Shown here: positions 1 to 10,300 of the stretch, one piece after another | Position numbering within the stretch: the stretch's first letter is position 1 | How the letters are laid out: every line of letters starts with the position of its first letter | Source: Larkinella bovis | GTDB lineage: Bacteria; Bacteroidota; Bacteroidia; Cytophagales; Spirosomataceae | DNA length: 64,000 nt | Direction of reading: 5' to 3' | Assembly (NCBI RefSeq): GCF_042655385.1 | Contig: NZ_JBHSMA010000004.1 | Span: 186,001 to 250,000, forward strand | The notes under the pieces: model-generated | The model's input: the letters and a program-made list of their open reading frames with translations, nothing else | Databases searched by the model: none | What the model was told of the DNA's origin: nothing | Position numbers and translations under genes: made by a program

Positions 1-367
1 TTTTTTGCCGCGAGAGCAGCGAGGTTTCGACATTCAGCGTATAATTCGTCAGTTCGGAGAGGTTGTTCTGCGGGATAATGACGATGGTAGTATCGTTCCT
101 GACAAATCCGAACGTAAGCGGAATGGATTGCGAACCCGCTTTTTCGGTCAGTTTGACGGATTTTGCCACTGATTCGCGGTCAACCGGAACGGAAAAGGCA
201 AGACGAATCGCGGGTGAGGCAGAAACCCGCGTAAAACCCAGCTGGTTGGCAGCGATTCCATCCACCTCAATCGATTCGTAATAAAAGGCGTCAGGGGTCA
301 CCTCCTCCTGCCTTGGCTGACAGGAAACCGCACTTACCCAAACAATGATGAAAATGAAGTATTTCAT
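1..367 (-). CDS. Lipoprotein with probable SbsA Ig-like (Big_5) domain, N-terminal part only
   Basis: The first 122 codons of a minus-strand gene are visible; the rest lies outside the window. It begins MKYFIFIIVWVSAVSC, a short hydrophobic signal peptide ending in the lipobox AVSC, so Cys16 is the likely lipidated residue and the mature protein is anchored to a membrane outside the cytoplasm. From about residue 40 the pattern (RLAFSVPVDRESV, then KLTEKAGS, then a beta-rich stretch with NYTLNVE) resembles the Ig-like Big_5 domain common in Bacteroidota surface lipoproteins. The domain call is inference from pattern only. The 294 bases between this start and the next gene show no other feature I can support. 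Confidence 0.75.
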   Translation of the reverse strand, partial: MKYFIFIIVWVSAVSCQPRQEEVTPDAFYYESIEVDGIAANQLGFTRVSASPAIRLAFSVPVDRESVAKSVKLTEKAGSQSIPLTFGFVRNDTTIVIIPQNNLSELTNYTLNVETSLLSRQK

Positions 368-661
368 TGCATTCTCAGGAACAAAGATCAGGAGGTTGCC
401 GGGCCTTGCGCTGGCATCCGGTTTATCGGAACCAACCGTCCCTGTCTCTTATTTTTCCTATATTTTCTTTTATTTTTCGCATCCCAAAGGTAGATAGTAC
501 GGTTTTATTTGGCGAAAAAGGGGCTACATCACTACTACATCATCCAGCAAAACCAAACCTGTTTTTGCCAAAAGTGGCTTTTACAACCGATGTAGATGGT
601 TTTTTCACGGGAAAGCAACCCTTTGGCGGTTGTCGGAGTCTTCCTTTAAACCCCAACAGGA

Positions 662-1303
662 ATGAAAACCGTATCCTTGCTTACGTTGGCCCTCCTTTTC
701 AGCGACTGTCTGTGGGCACAAACACCCTGGCAGAAAACACTCGGTCTGAACCTTGTCCTTCCGCCCAACGCTCATACCCTTGAGTTTACATCGGAATGGA
801 GTCCCACCCCGGCGTTTGCGTTGACGCTGAATGCCGGCTATACCTACAAGGCCTCTTTTCGGGGAGCGGGTAAAGTATACGACGGGGTTAAAAACCGGCA
901 GAGTTCCGGGGCTTTCTTCAAACTGGGTGGAAGAACGTACCTGCTGAGCAGGAGAAATAAACAGCCCCGGATTAATGTATTTTTTGGGGCCCAACTGATC
1001 GGTTCGCAGTATCGCCAGACTGCCACCGTTGACGTGATCGATCCGGGCTTTTCACCCAATCCGCCGGACCCGCATCCGCACGTTAACGGTTTTCTGTGGG
1101 GGGCCGGACTTTCGGGCGGTCTAACGCTCTGGCTGGCGAAACGGGTCGCGCTGGATGGTGGGATACAGTACGGATTTCAGCCTCTGCGGACGGATTACAT
1201 TGGCCGCCGGATTTTCAATTACCAACCCGGTTTTGGCCTCAGCCGATCGGGTCAGCGCGTGACGAGTCTTCAGGGCATTCTGGCGATCAAATACCGCCTG
1301 TAG
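662..1303 (+). CDS. Small outer-membrane beta-barrel-like protein
   Basis: A 213-residue protein with a clear signal peptide (MKTVSLLTLALLFSDCLWAQ, cleavage probably after WAQ). The mature part alternates polar and hydrophobic residues with many Gly and aromatic residues. It closes with a strand-like segment ending in YRL, the usual look of a short outer-membrane barrel. No specific family is recognised. Start ATG at 662 is preceded by a purine-rich stretch (aacagga). The gene is convergent with rpsG and shares a two-way terminator with it. It may be a porin-like or structural barrel; substrate unknown. Confidence 0.65.
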   Translation: MKTVSLLTLALLFSDCLWAQTPWQKTLGLNLVLPPNAHTLEFTSEWSPTPAFALTLNAGYTYKASFRGAGKVYDGVKNRQSSGAFFKLGGRTYLLSRRNKQPRINVFFGAQLIGSQYRQTATVDVIDPGFSPNPPDPHPHVNGFLWGAGLSGGLTLWLAKRVALDGGIQYGFQPLRTDYIGRRIFNYQPGFGLSRSGQRVTSLQGILAIKYRL

Positions 1304-1321
1304 ACCCGCTTCCAGGTCATA

Positions 1322-1352
1322 AAAAAAGGCTTCCCGACGGGAAGCCTTTTTT
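1322..1352. terminator. Bidirectional rho-independent terminator
   Basis: Stem ggcttccc (1328-1335) pairs perfectly with gggaagcc (1339-1346) around a 3-base loop. It is flanked by a run of A on the left and T on the right, so it can stop transcription from both sides: the barrel gene at 662-1303 and the rpsL-rpsG unit. Confidence 0.9.
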
Positions 1353-1374
1353 ATAAAAAATCGAATCGCTCGGA

Positions 1375-1842
1375 TTAGAACCGGAAATGCGAGAATGCCT
1401 TGTTGGCTTCGGCCATCCGGTGGGTATCATCCTTCTTCTTCACGGCAGCGCCCTCACCTTTTGCTGCGGCTATGATTTCCGCTGCCAAACGATCAACCAT
1501 GGTTTTCTCACCACGCGAACGGGCATACTTGATCAGCCATTTCATGCCTACTGATACTTTACGATCAGGACGGACTTCCGTTGGAACCTGGAAGGTTGCA
1601 CCACCAACCCGGCGGCTTTTTACCTCAACTGAAGGCATTACGTTGTTCAAGGCCTTTTTCCAAACTTCCAGCCCGTTGTCGTTGGTTTTTTTCTCAACCA
1701 ACGCCAGAGCGTCATAGAAGATGGAGTACGACAGGCTCTTTTTGCCTTCGTACATGAGGTTATTTACAAATTTCGTTACCAGCGTCTCCTTGAATTTCGG
1801 ATCGGGTAAAACGTATCTTTTCTTTGGTTTTGCTTTTCTCAT
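1375..1842 (-). CDS. rpsG: 30S ribosomal protein S7
   Basis: A 155-residue protein of normal S7 length. It carries the S7 signature region (FVNNLMYEGKKSLSYSIFYDA), the central VEVKSRRVGGATFQVP segment and the basic WLIKYARSRG region that contacts 16S rRNA. S7 nucleates assembly of the 30S head near the E site. It lies 72 bases downstream of rpsL in the same direction. Unlike the classic str operon, fusA does not follow: the transcript ends in a strong terminator. Certain. Confidence 0.98.
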   Translation of the reverse strand: MRKAKPKKRYVLPDPKFKETLVTKFVNNLMYEGKKSLSYSIFYDALALVEKKTNDNGLEVWKKALNNVMPSVEVKSRRVGGATFQVPTEVRPDRKVSVGMKWLIKYARSRGEKTMVDRLAAEIIAAAKGEGAAVKKKDDTHRMAEANKAFSHFRF

Positions 1843-1914
1843 GATCTTCAGATGATGAATCTTACTCTAAGCGTTGTGCATCATTAGCAACGCTCAGTTC
1901 CTCTTCAGGAGCGA

Positions 1915-2337
1915 TTATTTTTTCTTTTTAGCGGGTGCTCCTTTGGTTGGTGCCGCTACCTGACCCGGTTTCGGGCGTTTCGCGCCGTATTTCGAGCGAG
2001 CCTGTTTCCGACCGTTTACACCGGCCGTATCGAGCGCACCGCGAACGATGTGATACCGTACCCCCGGAAGGTCTTTCACCCGGCCACCACGAACGAGAAC
2101 GATCGAGTGCTCCTGCAGGTTGTGGCCTTCGCCCGGAATGTAGGCGTTCACTTCTTTGCCGTGTGACAAACGCACACGGGCGACTTTACGCAAAGCCGAG
2201 TTTGGCTTTTTGGGAGTGGTCGTGTACACACGCGTACACACGCCACGGCGTTGTGGGCAAGAGTCCAGCGCCGGTGACTTCGACTTGAAAGTCAGCTTTT
2301 CACGGCCCTTGCGTACTAATTGTTGTATCGTAGGCAT
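1915..2337 (-). CDS. rpsL: 30S ribosomal protein S12
   Basis: A 140-residue S12 with the conserved TPKKPNSALRK, GEGHNLQEHS and GGRVKDLPGVRYH motifs. Lys43 and Lys88, where streptomycin resistance usually arises, are the ordinary residues. Asp89 (in KDLPG) is the residue that RimO methylthiolates, and rimO is also in this window (57764-59074). The C-terminus ends in a lysine-rich tail (APAKKKK). It is the first gene of a two-gene unit with rpsG, behind its own promoter at 2384-2414. Confidence 0.98.
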   Translation of the reverse strand: MPTIQQLVRKGREKLTFKSKSPALDSCPQRRGVCTRVYTTTPKKPNSALRKVARVRLSHGKEVNAYIPGEGHNLQEHSIVLVRGGRVKDLPGVRYHIVRGALDTAGVNGRKQARSKYGAKRPKPGQVAAPTKGAPAKKKK

Positions 2338-2383
2338 TGTATCAGAATGGGTATTACTACAGTCCTCTGGAAAATTAGGAGTG

Positions 2384-2414
2384 CAAAATTAGCTAAATCG
2401 GATGGAAAACCAAA
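2384..2414 (-). promoter_or_regulatory. Promoter of rpsL-rpsG (Bacteroidota type)
   Basis: On the minus strand TTTG (2411-2414) is followed after 19 bases by TAATTTTG (2384-2391). This is an exact match to the Bacteroidota -33/-7 consensus TTTG-N19-TAnnTTTG, about 47 bases upstream of the rpsL start. It makes rpsL-rpsG an independent unit from rpoBC. Confidence 0.8.
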
Positions 2415-2458
2415 ATACTGACAGAATTATTTCACGAATACCGTTGGCTATGACGGTT

Positions 2459-2779
2459 TTAGGCTTCACCGATGGGCCCGCCAAACTGCGTTGGAAACCG
2501 GAAAGCGTCCTCGGCCCCATTGATGCTACCGTAGGCATCCTCAAATTTCCGGATGTTGTCCTTCAGGGCCGTTAGCAGGCGTTTGGCGTGCTCGGGAGTC
2601 AGAATAATCCGCGACTTTACTTTCGCCTTCGGAATCCCGGGCATCAGTCGAATGAAATCGATGATAAATTCGCTGTTGGAGTGCGCGATCATGGCCAGAT
2701 TGGCGTAGATTCCTTCCGCAATCTCTTCCGTCAACTCGACATTGATCTGGTTGTCCTGATCAGATAATTGGTTTTCCAT
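2459..2779 (-). CDS. DUF3467 family protein
   Basis: A 106-residue acidic protein (MENQLSDQDNQINVEL...) with the DUF3467 pattern: EGIYANLAMIAHSNSEFIIDF, then FIRLMPG, then the KVKSRIILTPEHAKRLL segment. No signal peptide or membrane segment, so it is cytoplasmic. From memory the family is widespread in Bacteroidota and often sits beside rpoC, as here, between rpoC and rpsL. Function is not established. A terminator-like hairpin separates it from rpoC, so it may have its own promoter, but I found no clean TAnnTTTG site in the 200 bases upstream. Confidence 0.88.
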   Translation of the reverse strand: MENQLSDQDNQINVELTEEIAEGIYANLAMIAHSNSEFIIDFIRLMPGIPKAKVKSRIILTPEHAKRLLTALKDNIRKFEDAYGSINGAEDAFRFPTQFGGPIGEA

Positions 2780-2927
2780 CTTTTTGTTTTCTTAAAATCA
2801 AACCTGTAAAACCGGCTACGGTTTCCCGTAGTTCCCCGACAAGGGGCGGTTAATTTTCAAGCAAACCCGCTAATCTGTCAAACAATACGGTGACGGTCGA
2901 TGGCTTGAAAGTTATTTTTAAGGCAAA

Positions 2928-2957
2928 ACAGGGTCAGACCTTCCGGCCTGACCCTGT
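2928..2957 (-). terminator. Hairpin terminator after rpoC
   Basis: acagggtcag (2928-2937) pairs with ctgaccctgt (2948-2957), and an inner cc-ttcc-gg adds two pairs. Read on the minus strand the stem is followed by a short T run (gttttgcc). It lies just after the rpoC stop codon. The short T run suggests partial rather than complete termination. Confidence 0.7.
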
Positions 2958-2981
2958 TCGCGCCTATGGACTTACCGGTTG

Positions 2982-5900
2982 TTAAACCGTTTCGCGTCGT
3001 TTAGACCGCGTGAATTTCTCACGGGTTTCCACAAACGTTTCGTATTCCTCTTTCGAATTGACGATGATGTTGTTGTACCGCCGGGCCCCCGTACCAGCCG
3101 GGATCAGGTGGCCAACCAACACGTTTTCTTTCAGCCCTTCGAGGTAATCGGCTTTACCACGGATCGAAGCTTCGCTCAATACCTTGGTCGTTTCCTGGAA
3201 CGAAGCCGCCGACAGGAAGCTTTCCGTACCCAGCGATGCCTGCGTAATCCCCTGCAGCGTCGGTTGTGAAACCGCCGGCATGGCATCCCGCACCTGCACC
3301 AGCTTCATATCCCGGCGTTTCAGGCTTGAGTTTTCATCGCGCAGACGACGAACGGAAATGATCTGACCGGCTTTCAGCGTGTCTGAATCGCCCGGATCGG
3401 TTACGACTTTCATGTTCATGATCTTGTCGTTTTCGTTCCGGAACGTCCATTTATCCACCGACTGCATATCGAGGAAGATCGTATCGCCCGCATCCATGAT
3501 CTCAACTTTCTGCATCATCTGACGAACGATCGCTTCGATGTGCTTGTCGTTGATTTTCACACCCTGCAGACGGTAAACTTCCTGAATTTCGTTCACCAGG
3601 TATTCCTGAACAGCCGTGGGGCCTTTGATCGACAGAATATCCGACGGCGTGATGGCGCCATCCGACAGCGGGTCACCCGCCCGGACGAAGTCGTTGTCCT
3701 GCACCAGAATGTGTTTCGACAGCGGTACCAGGTATTTCTTTCTGGTGCCGTCTTTCGACTCGATATAGATCTCACGGTTACCCCGTTTGATGGTACCGTA
3801 CGTAACGACACCGTCGATTTCGCTAACGACCGCCGGGTTCGACGGGTTCCGCGCTTCGAACAATTCCGTTACCCGCGGCAGACCACCCGTAATATCGCGG
3901 GTTTTACCCACGTTACGGGGAATCTTCGCTACCGGCTGACCGGCTTTGATATCCTGGCCATTTTTCACGACCAGACGGGCGCTTACCGGCAGGTTATACC
4001 CTTTTTCGGTCGTATCTTCCAGCAGGGTGCTGGTGCCTTTGACCACAATAGCCGGGTTTTTGGTTTTATCGCGGCTTTCGATGATCACCATTTCCTGGAA
4101 GCCCGTTTGTTCATCAAACTCTTCGCGGTAGGTAATGGCTTCTTCGATCGCTTCAAACTCCACCGTACCCGTCAATTCCGACAAAATAACGGCATTGTAC
4201 GGATCCCAGGCGCAAAGCTCATCGCCTTTTTTAACCAGGACATTTTCTTTAACCCGCAGGAAAGCACCATACGGTACGTTGTTGCTGATCAGGACCAGAT
4301 TCGGGTTCGCCGGATCAACGATCTTGATTTCGCCGGAACGTCCCATGACGACCGTAATCGGGTTGCCTTCGTTATCAACCGACTCAACCGTCCGCATTTC
4401 TTCGAACTGCACCAGACCGTCGAATTTAGCCCGGATCGACGCATCGACCGCGATGTTGGACGCCGTACCACCCACGTGGAAAGTACGAAGCGTCAACTGC
4501 GTTCCCGGCTCACCGATGGATTGCGAAGCAATTACCCCCACGGCTTCACCGATATCGACCATCCGCCCCGTGGCCAGGTTCCGGCCGTAACATTTCGCAC
4601 AAACCCCTTTCTTGGACTCGCACGTCAACACCGACCGGATTTCAACGGTTTCGATGCTGGTTTCGTCGATGGCAGCCGCAATTTCTTCGTTGATTTCGCT
4701 ACCACCAGCCACAATCAGTTCCTTGGTCAACGGATTGTAGATATCATGCACCGTCACCCGGCCCAGAATCCGTTCCGACAGCGGTTCAACGATATCCTCG
4801 TTGTCTTTCAAGGCCGAGATCTGCAGCCCCCGCAGCGTACCGCAATCATCTTCTGTAATGATTACATCCTGCGCTACATCGTGCAGACGGCGGGTCAGGT
4901 AACCGGCATCGGCCGTTTTCAAAGCCGTATCGGCCAACCCTTTCCGCGCACCGTGCGTCGAGATGAAGTACTCGAGTACGTCCAGCCCTTCCTTAAAGTT
5001 CGACAGAATCGGGTTTTCGATGATCTCACCCACCGAACCTTGCAGGTTCTTCTGTGGTTTGGCCATCAAACCCCGCATACCGCCCAGCTGACGAATCTGT
5101 TCGCGCGATCCCCGGGCACCCGAGTGCATCATCATGAAGATCGAGTTAAAGCCCTGCTGATCGGCTTCCAGCTGCTTCATCAGGGTTTCCGTGATCCGGC
5201 TGTTGACGCGCGTCCAGATGTCGATCACCTGGTTATACCGCTCGTTTTCCGTAATCAGACCCATCAGGTAGTTATTCCAGACGCCTTCCACTTCCTGCTT
5301 GGCTTCCCCAATCAGTTGTTCTTTCGCATCCGGCACTTTCACATCGCTCAACCCGATGGACAAACCGCCTTTGAAGGCCATCTGGAAACCGAGTTCTTTG
5401 ATATCGTCGAGGAACTGTGCGGTTTTTGAACCACCCGAGATCTTGAAGATATACGAAATGATCTGCTGGAGTTTTTTCTTCGTCAGCAGTTCGTTGATAT
5501 AACCCACTTCTTCCGGCACCGACTGGTTGAACAACACCCGACCGGCGACGGTTTCGATAATTTTCGTTTCGAGCTCGCCTTTCTCGTTCCGAACCTTCGT
5601 CCGAACCTTGATATTGGCGTGCTTCGATACTTTCTTTTCGTTGATACCGATGATCACCTCATCCGCCCCGTAGAACGTCATGCCTTCACCCGCAATCGGG
5701 TATTCCGGGGTGCTCTTACGACCTTTCGTTACGTAATACAGCCCTAACACCATGTCCTGCGAGGGTACGGTGATCGGGGCACCGTTGGCCGGGTTCAGGA
5801 TGTTATGCGATGCCAGCATCAGCATGGAGGCTTCCAGAATGGCTTCCTGCCCGAGCGGAACGTGTACGGCCATCTGGTCACCGTCAAAGTCGGCGTTGAA

Positions 5901-7310
5901 AGCCGTACAGACGAGCGGGTGCAGCTGGATCGCTTTTCCTTCGATCAGTTTCGGCTGGAACGCCTGAATACCCAACCGGTGCAGCGTTGGAGCCCGGTTC
6001 AGCAGAACGGGGTGTCCTTTCAGTACGTTTTCCAGAATGTCCCAGATAATTGGGTCTTTCCGGTCAACGATTTTCTTGGCTGACTTTACGGTTTTTACAA
6101 TACCGCGTTCGATCAGTTTCCGGATAATGAACGGTTTGAACAATTCAGCCGCCATATCTTTCGGCAAACCGCACTCGTGCAGTTTCAACTCCGGACCCAC
6201 GACGATAACCGAACGACCGGAGTAGTCAACCCGCTTACCGAGCAGGTTTTGACGGAACCGTCCCTGTTTCCCTTTCAGCATATCGGAGAGAGATTTCAGA
6301 GCCCGGTTTCCTTCCGAACGAACGGCGTTCACTTTCCGCGAGTTGTCAAACAGCGAATCGACCGCTTCCTGCAACATCCGTTTTTCGTTCCGCAGAATCA
6401 CCTCCGGCGCCTTGATCTCGATCAGGCGCTTCAGACGGTTATTCCGGATAATCACCCGGCGGTACAGATCGTTCAAATCGGAAGTGGCAAAACGGCCCCC
6501 ATCCAGCGGAACAAGCGGACGCAGTTCCGGCGGAATCACCGGCACCATCCGGATCACCATCCATTCCGGCCGGTTTTCGACGCGGGTGTTGGCATCCCGG
6601 AAGGCTTCCACCACTTTCAGGCGTTTCAGAGCCTCGGCTTTGCGTTGTTGCGATGTATCGGTCGCAGCCGCGTGACGCAGGTTGTACGATAATTCGTCCA
6701 GATTGACCCGCGACAGCAGGAGTTCGAGCGCTTCAGCGCCCATTTTCGCAATGAATTTCTGCGGATCCGAATCCGGCAGCAGTTGGTTACCACTCGGCAG
6801 TTTATCGACAATATCCAGGTATTCGTCTTCCGTCAGGAAGTCCAGATCCTGAATGCCATCTTCGCCTTTGATCCCCGGTTGAACGACGACGTAGCGTTCG
6901 TAGTAGATAATCTGGTCGAGCTTTTTCGTAGAAAGACCGAGCAGGTATCCAATTTTATTAGGAAGGCTCCGGAAATACCAGATGTGTGCCACTGGAACAA
7001 CCAGTTCAATGTGACCCATCCGTTCCCGACGCACTTTCTTCTCCGTCACTTCGACCCCACAGCGATCGCAGATAATGCCTTTGTAGCGAATACGTTTGTA
7101 TTTACCACAATGACACTCCCAGTCTTTAACTGGCCCGAAGATTCGCTCACAGAACAAACCGCCCATCTCAGGCTTGTAAGTCCGGTAATTGATGGTCTCC
7201 GGTTGCGTCACTTCACCATACGAACTCTCCAGAATGGACTCGGGCGAGGCCAGGCTGATCAGCACTCTGGAAAAGTCGCTGTTGAGCTTCTTATTCTTTT
7301 TGAATGACAT
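2982..7310 (-). CDS. rpoC: DNA-directed RNA polymerase beta' subunit
   Basis: A 1442-residue beta' subunit. Visible landmarks in order: the N-terminal zinc site (ECHCGKYKRIRYKGIICDRCG), the NADFDGD motif with the three aspartates holding the catalytic magnesium, the trigger-loop and bridge-helix region (MMHSGARGSREQIRQLGGMRG), and the second zinc site (CESKKGVCAKCYGRNLA). Length is typical of Bacteroidota beta' subunits. ATG start at 7310. It is cotranscribed with rpoB, separated by an 88-base spacer that can form two competing hairpins. Confidence 0.99.
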   Translation of the reverse strand: MSFKKNKKLNSDFSRVLISLASPESILESSYGEVTQPETINYRTYKPEMGGLFCERIFGPVKDWECHCGKYKRIRYKGIICDRCGVEVTEKKVRRERMGHIELVVPVAHIWYFRSLPNKIGYLLGLSTKKLDQIIYYERYVVVQPGIKGEDGIQDLDFLTEDEYLDIVDKLPSGNQLLPDSDPQKFIAKMGAEALELLLSRVNLDELSYNLRHAAATDTSQQRKAEALKRLKVVEAFRDANTRVENRPEWMVIRMVPVIPPELRPLVPLDGGRFATSDLNDLYRRVIIRNNRLKRLIEIKAPEVILRNEKRMLQEAVDSLFDNSRKVNAVRSEGNRALKSLSDMLKGKQGRFRQNLLGKRVDYSGRSVIVVGPELKLHECGLPKDMAAELFKPFIIRKLIERGIVKTVKSAKKIVDRKDPIIWDILENVLKGHPVLLNRAPTLHRLGIQAFQPKLIEGKAIQLHPLVCTAFNADFDGDQMAVHVPLGQEAILEASMLMLASHNILNPANGAPITVPSQDMVLGLYYVTKGRKSTPEYPIAGEGMTFYGADEVIIGINEKKVSKHANIKVRTKVRNEKGELETKIIETVAGRVLFNQSVPEEVGYINELLTKKKLQQIISYIFKISGGSKTAQFLDDIKELGFQMAFKGGLSIGLSDVKVPDAKEQLIGEAKQEVEGVWNNYLMGLITENERYNQVIDIWTRVNSRITETLMKQLEADQQGFNSIFMMMHSGARGSREQIRQLGGMRGLMAKPQKNLQGSVGEIIENPILSNFKEGLDVLEYFISTHGARKGLADTALKTADAGYLTRRLHDVAQDVIITEDDCGTLRGLQISALKDNEDIVEPLSERILGRVTVHDIYNPLTKELIVAGGSEINEEIAAAIDETSIETVEIRSVLTCESKKGVCAKCYGRNLATGRMVDIGEAVGVIASQSIGEPGTQLTLRTFHVGGTASNIAVDASIRAKFDGLVQFEEMRTVESVDNEGNPITVVMGRSGEIKIVDPANPNLVLISNNVPYGAFLRVKENVLVKKGDELCAWDPYNAVILSELTGTVEFEAIEEAITYREEFDEQTGFQEMVIIESRDKTKNPAIVVKGTSTLLEDTTEKGYNLPVSARLVVKNGQDIKAGQPVAKIPRNVGKTRDITGGLPRVTELFEARNPSNPAVVSEIDGVVTYGTIKRGNREIYIESKDGTRKKYLVPLSKHILVQDNDFVRAGDPLSDGAITPSDILSIKGPTAVQEYLVNEIQEVYRLQGVKINDKHIEAIVRQMMQKVEIMDAGDTIFLDMQSVDKWTFRNENDKIMNMKVVTDPGDSDTLKAGQIISVRRLRDENSSLKRRDMKLVQVRDAMPAVSQPTLQGITQASLGTESFLSAASFQETTKVLSEASIRGKADYLEGLKENVLVGHLIPAGTGARRYNNIIVNSKEEYETFVETREKFTRSKRRETV

Positions 7311-7326
7311 TGGATGGAGTTTTATT

Positions 7327-7386
7327 GGGTGAAAATATTCTTATAGCCGCTTTTCACCCACCGACAGGCTCGCCGGTGGGTGGAAA
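7327..7386 (-). promoter_or_regulatory. Alternating hairpins in the rpoB-rpoC spacer
   Basis: The segment ttttcacccaccg (7351-7363) can pair with cggtgggtgg plus aaa (7374-7386). It can instead pair with gggtgaaaa (7327-7335, a perfect 9-bp match to ttttcaccc at 7351-7359). The two pairings exclude each other, the geometry of an attenuator or translational switch. The second one lies just upstream of the rpoC start. What controls it, if anything, cannot be seen. Confidence 0.5.
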
Positions 7387-7398
7387 AACCGGCTGTTG

Positions 7399-10300
7399 TT
7401 AATCCATCGTAACCTCAAGGGCCAGACCGCGCAATTCGTGCACCAACACGTTGAACGATTCCGGGATGTTGGGTTTCGGCAGGTTTTCGCCTTTTACGAT
7501 GGCTTCGTAGGCTTTGGCCCGGCCCACCACGTCATCGGATTTCACGGTCAGGATTTCCTGGAGAATGTGCGAGGCCCCGAAGGCTTCGAGCGCCCAAACC
7601 TCCATCTCACCAAACCGCTGACCACCGAACTGCGCCTTACCACCCAGCGGTTGCTGCGTAATGAGGGAGTACGGCCCAATCGAACGGGCGTGCATTTTAT
7701 CGTCAACCAGGTGACCGAGTTTCAGCATGTAGATAACACCGACCGTAACCGGCTGATCGAAACGCTCACCCGACAGACCGTCGTACAGGTATGTCCGGCC
7801 AAACGAGGGCAGACCAGCGGCATCCAGTTCAGCGACCACCTGCTCTTCGGTTGCTCCGTCGAAAATCGGCGTCGCATACTTGCGACCCAGTTTCAGACCG
7901 GCCCAGCCCAGAACGGTTTCGTAAATCTGACCGAGGTTCATCCGGGAAGGTACACCGAGCGGGTTCAGTACGATATCCACCGGCGTTCCGTCTTCGAGGA
8001 ACGGCATGTCTTCGTCCCGAACAATCCGGGCCACAACCCCCTTGTTTCCGTGACGACCGGCCATCTTGTCACCCACTTTCAGCTTCCGCTTCTTGGCCAC
8101 GTAAACTTTCGCCAGTTTCACGATACCCGCCGGCAGTTCATCCCCGACTTCGAGCGTAAACCGTTCGCGTTTGAAGCGGCCGGTGATTTCGTTCCGACGG
8201 TTGTTGTAATTCTTGACCATCTGCGTCAACAGCTTGTTGGTATGCGGATCGTCAGTCCAGCCTTCGATCAGCAAATCGCCCAAGAGGTTAACTTCTTCCG
8301 GTACGGAGTAGCTACTTTCGTCGCGGTACGAGTTTTTATCCGGGAACAGGTTATCCGTGATGTTTTTCCGGGTAAACTTAACGCCCTTGCTCGTAATGTT
8401 GTCACCGAACTTGTGGTTGATGCCCTGCGACGTTTTGCCTTCCAGCAAGGCCGTCATCTTGTTGATCATCTTCTCACGAACACCGACCAACTCCCGGCTG
8501 TAGCGTTTCATCAACGCCTTGATTTCATCCTTATGCTTCGAACGCTCGTCTTTATTCGGACGCGAGAACAGTTTGGTATCGATCACGACCCCTTTCAGCG
8601 ACGGCGGTGCTTTCTTGGAAGCATCCTTCACGTCACCGGCTTTGTCGCCAAAGATGGCACGGAGCAGTTTTTCTTCCGGCGTCGGATCGCTCTCCCCTTT
8701 CGGCGTAATCTTACCGATCAGGATATCGCCTTCCTTCACTTCCGTACCAACCCGCACAATACCGTTCTCGTCGAGGTTCTTCACGGTTTCTTCCGAAACG
8801 TTCGGAATTTCCGCTGTCAGTTCCTCTTCACCGCGTTTGGTATCGCGTACTTCCAGTTCGAACTCTTCGATGTGGATCGAGGTGAAGATATCTTCGCGGA
8901 CAACGCGCTCCGAAATCACAATCGCATCCTCAAAGTTATATCCCTGCCAGGGCATGAAGGCCACCTTCATGTTCCGACCCAGGGCCAGCTCGCCACCTTC
9001 CGTTGCGTAGCCTTCGCAAAGCGGTTCGCCTTTCTTCACCTTCTGCCCTTTCAGCACCATTGGCTTCAGGTTGATGCAGGTATCCTGGTTCGTCCGGCGG
9101 AACTTGATCAGATCGTACGTTTTCAGATCGTCGTCGAAGCTCACCAGCCGCTGATCGTCGGCCAGATCGTAGCGAACCACGATTTTGGTCGAATCCACAA
9201 ACTCGATCACCCCGTCTTCTTCGGCAATTACCAGCGCGCGGGAATCGATGGCAACGCGTCCTTCCAGACCCGTTCCGACGATTGGCGCCTGCGGCCGCAA
9301 CAGCGGAACCGCCTGCCGTTGCATGTTCGATCCCATCAAGGCCCGGTTGGCATCATCGTGTTCCAGGAACGGAATCATCGAAGCGGCCACCGAAACGATC
9401 TGGTTCGGTGCAATGTCCATATACGTGACACTCGTCGGTTCCGACATCGGGAAGTCCCCTTCAAAGCGTGACTTGATGCGGTCTCCCAAAATCGTTCCCG
9501 CCTTATCGACCTGCGTATTGGCCTGGGCGATGTAGTGCGTATCTTCTTCTTCGGCCGTCAGGTACTTCACCGGTTGATCCTGGGCAACCTGTCCACTGTC
9601 AATAATCCGGTACGGAGTTTCGATGAAGCCCATGCTGTTTACTTTGGCGTAAACGCAAAGCGACGAAATCAGACCGATGTTCGGACCTTCCGGCGTTTCA
9701 ATCGTACACAGACGACCGTAGTGCGTATAGTGAACGTCACGCACCTCAAAACCGGCCCGCTCCCGCGACAGACCACCGGGCCCGAGTGCCGACATCCGAC
9801 GCTTGTGCGTCACTTCGGCCAGCGGGTTCGTCTGGTCCATGAACTGCGATAGCTGGTTGGTTCCGAAGAACGAGTTGATCACCGAGGACAGTGTCCGGGC
9901 GTTGATCAGATCGACCGGTTTGAAATCTTCGTTATCGCGAACGTTCATCCGCTCCTTGATGGTGCGGGCCATCCGCGCCAGACCGACGCCAAACTGGGCG
10001 TACAATTGCTCCCCTACCGTCCGGACGCGCCGGTTGCTCAGGTGGTCAATGTCATCAACAACCGCTTTGGAGTTGATCAACCCGATCAGGTATTTCACGA
10101 TGGATACGATATCCTCCGTGGTCAACACCTTCGTATCGGCAGCAACATCCAGTCCCAGTTTCTTATTAATCCGGTACCGGCCAACATCACCGAGGTCATA
10201 GCGTTTGTCCGAGAAGAACAAGCTCTGGATAATCTCGCGGGCGGTTTGCTCGTCCGGGGCTTCCGTGTTCCGGAGTTGCCGGTAGATTTGCTCCACGGCT

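Noticed and set aside
1915..2337. Streptomycin resistance change in S12
   Set aside because: The positions usually altered (Lys43, Lys88) are the ordinary residues. The rpoB rifampicin region is likewise of the sensitive type.
3540..5429. A 629-codon open frame on the plus strand inside rpoC
   Set aside because: It is antisense to a highly conserved gene. Its composition follows from the rpoC codons and it shows no family motif. The same applies to the 691-codon plus frame over rpoB (7396-9471).
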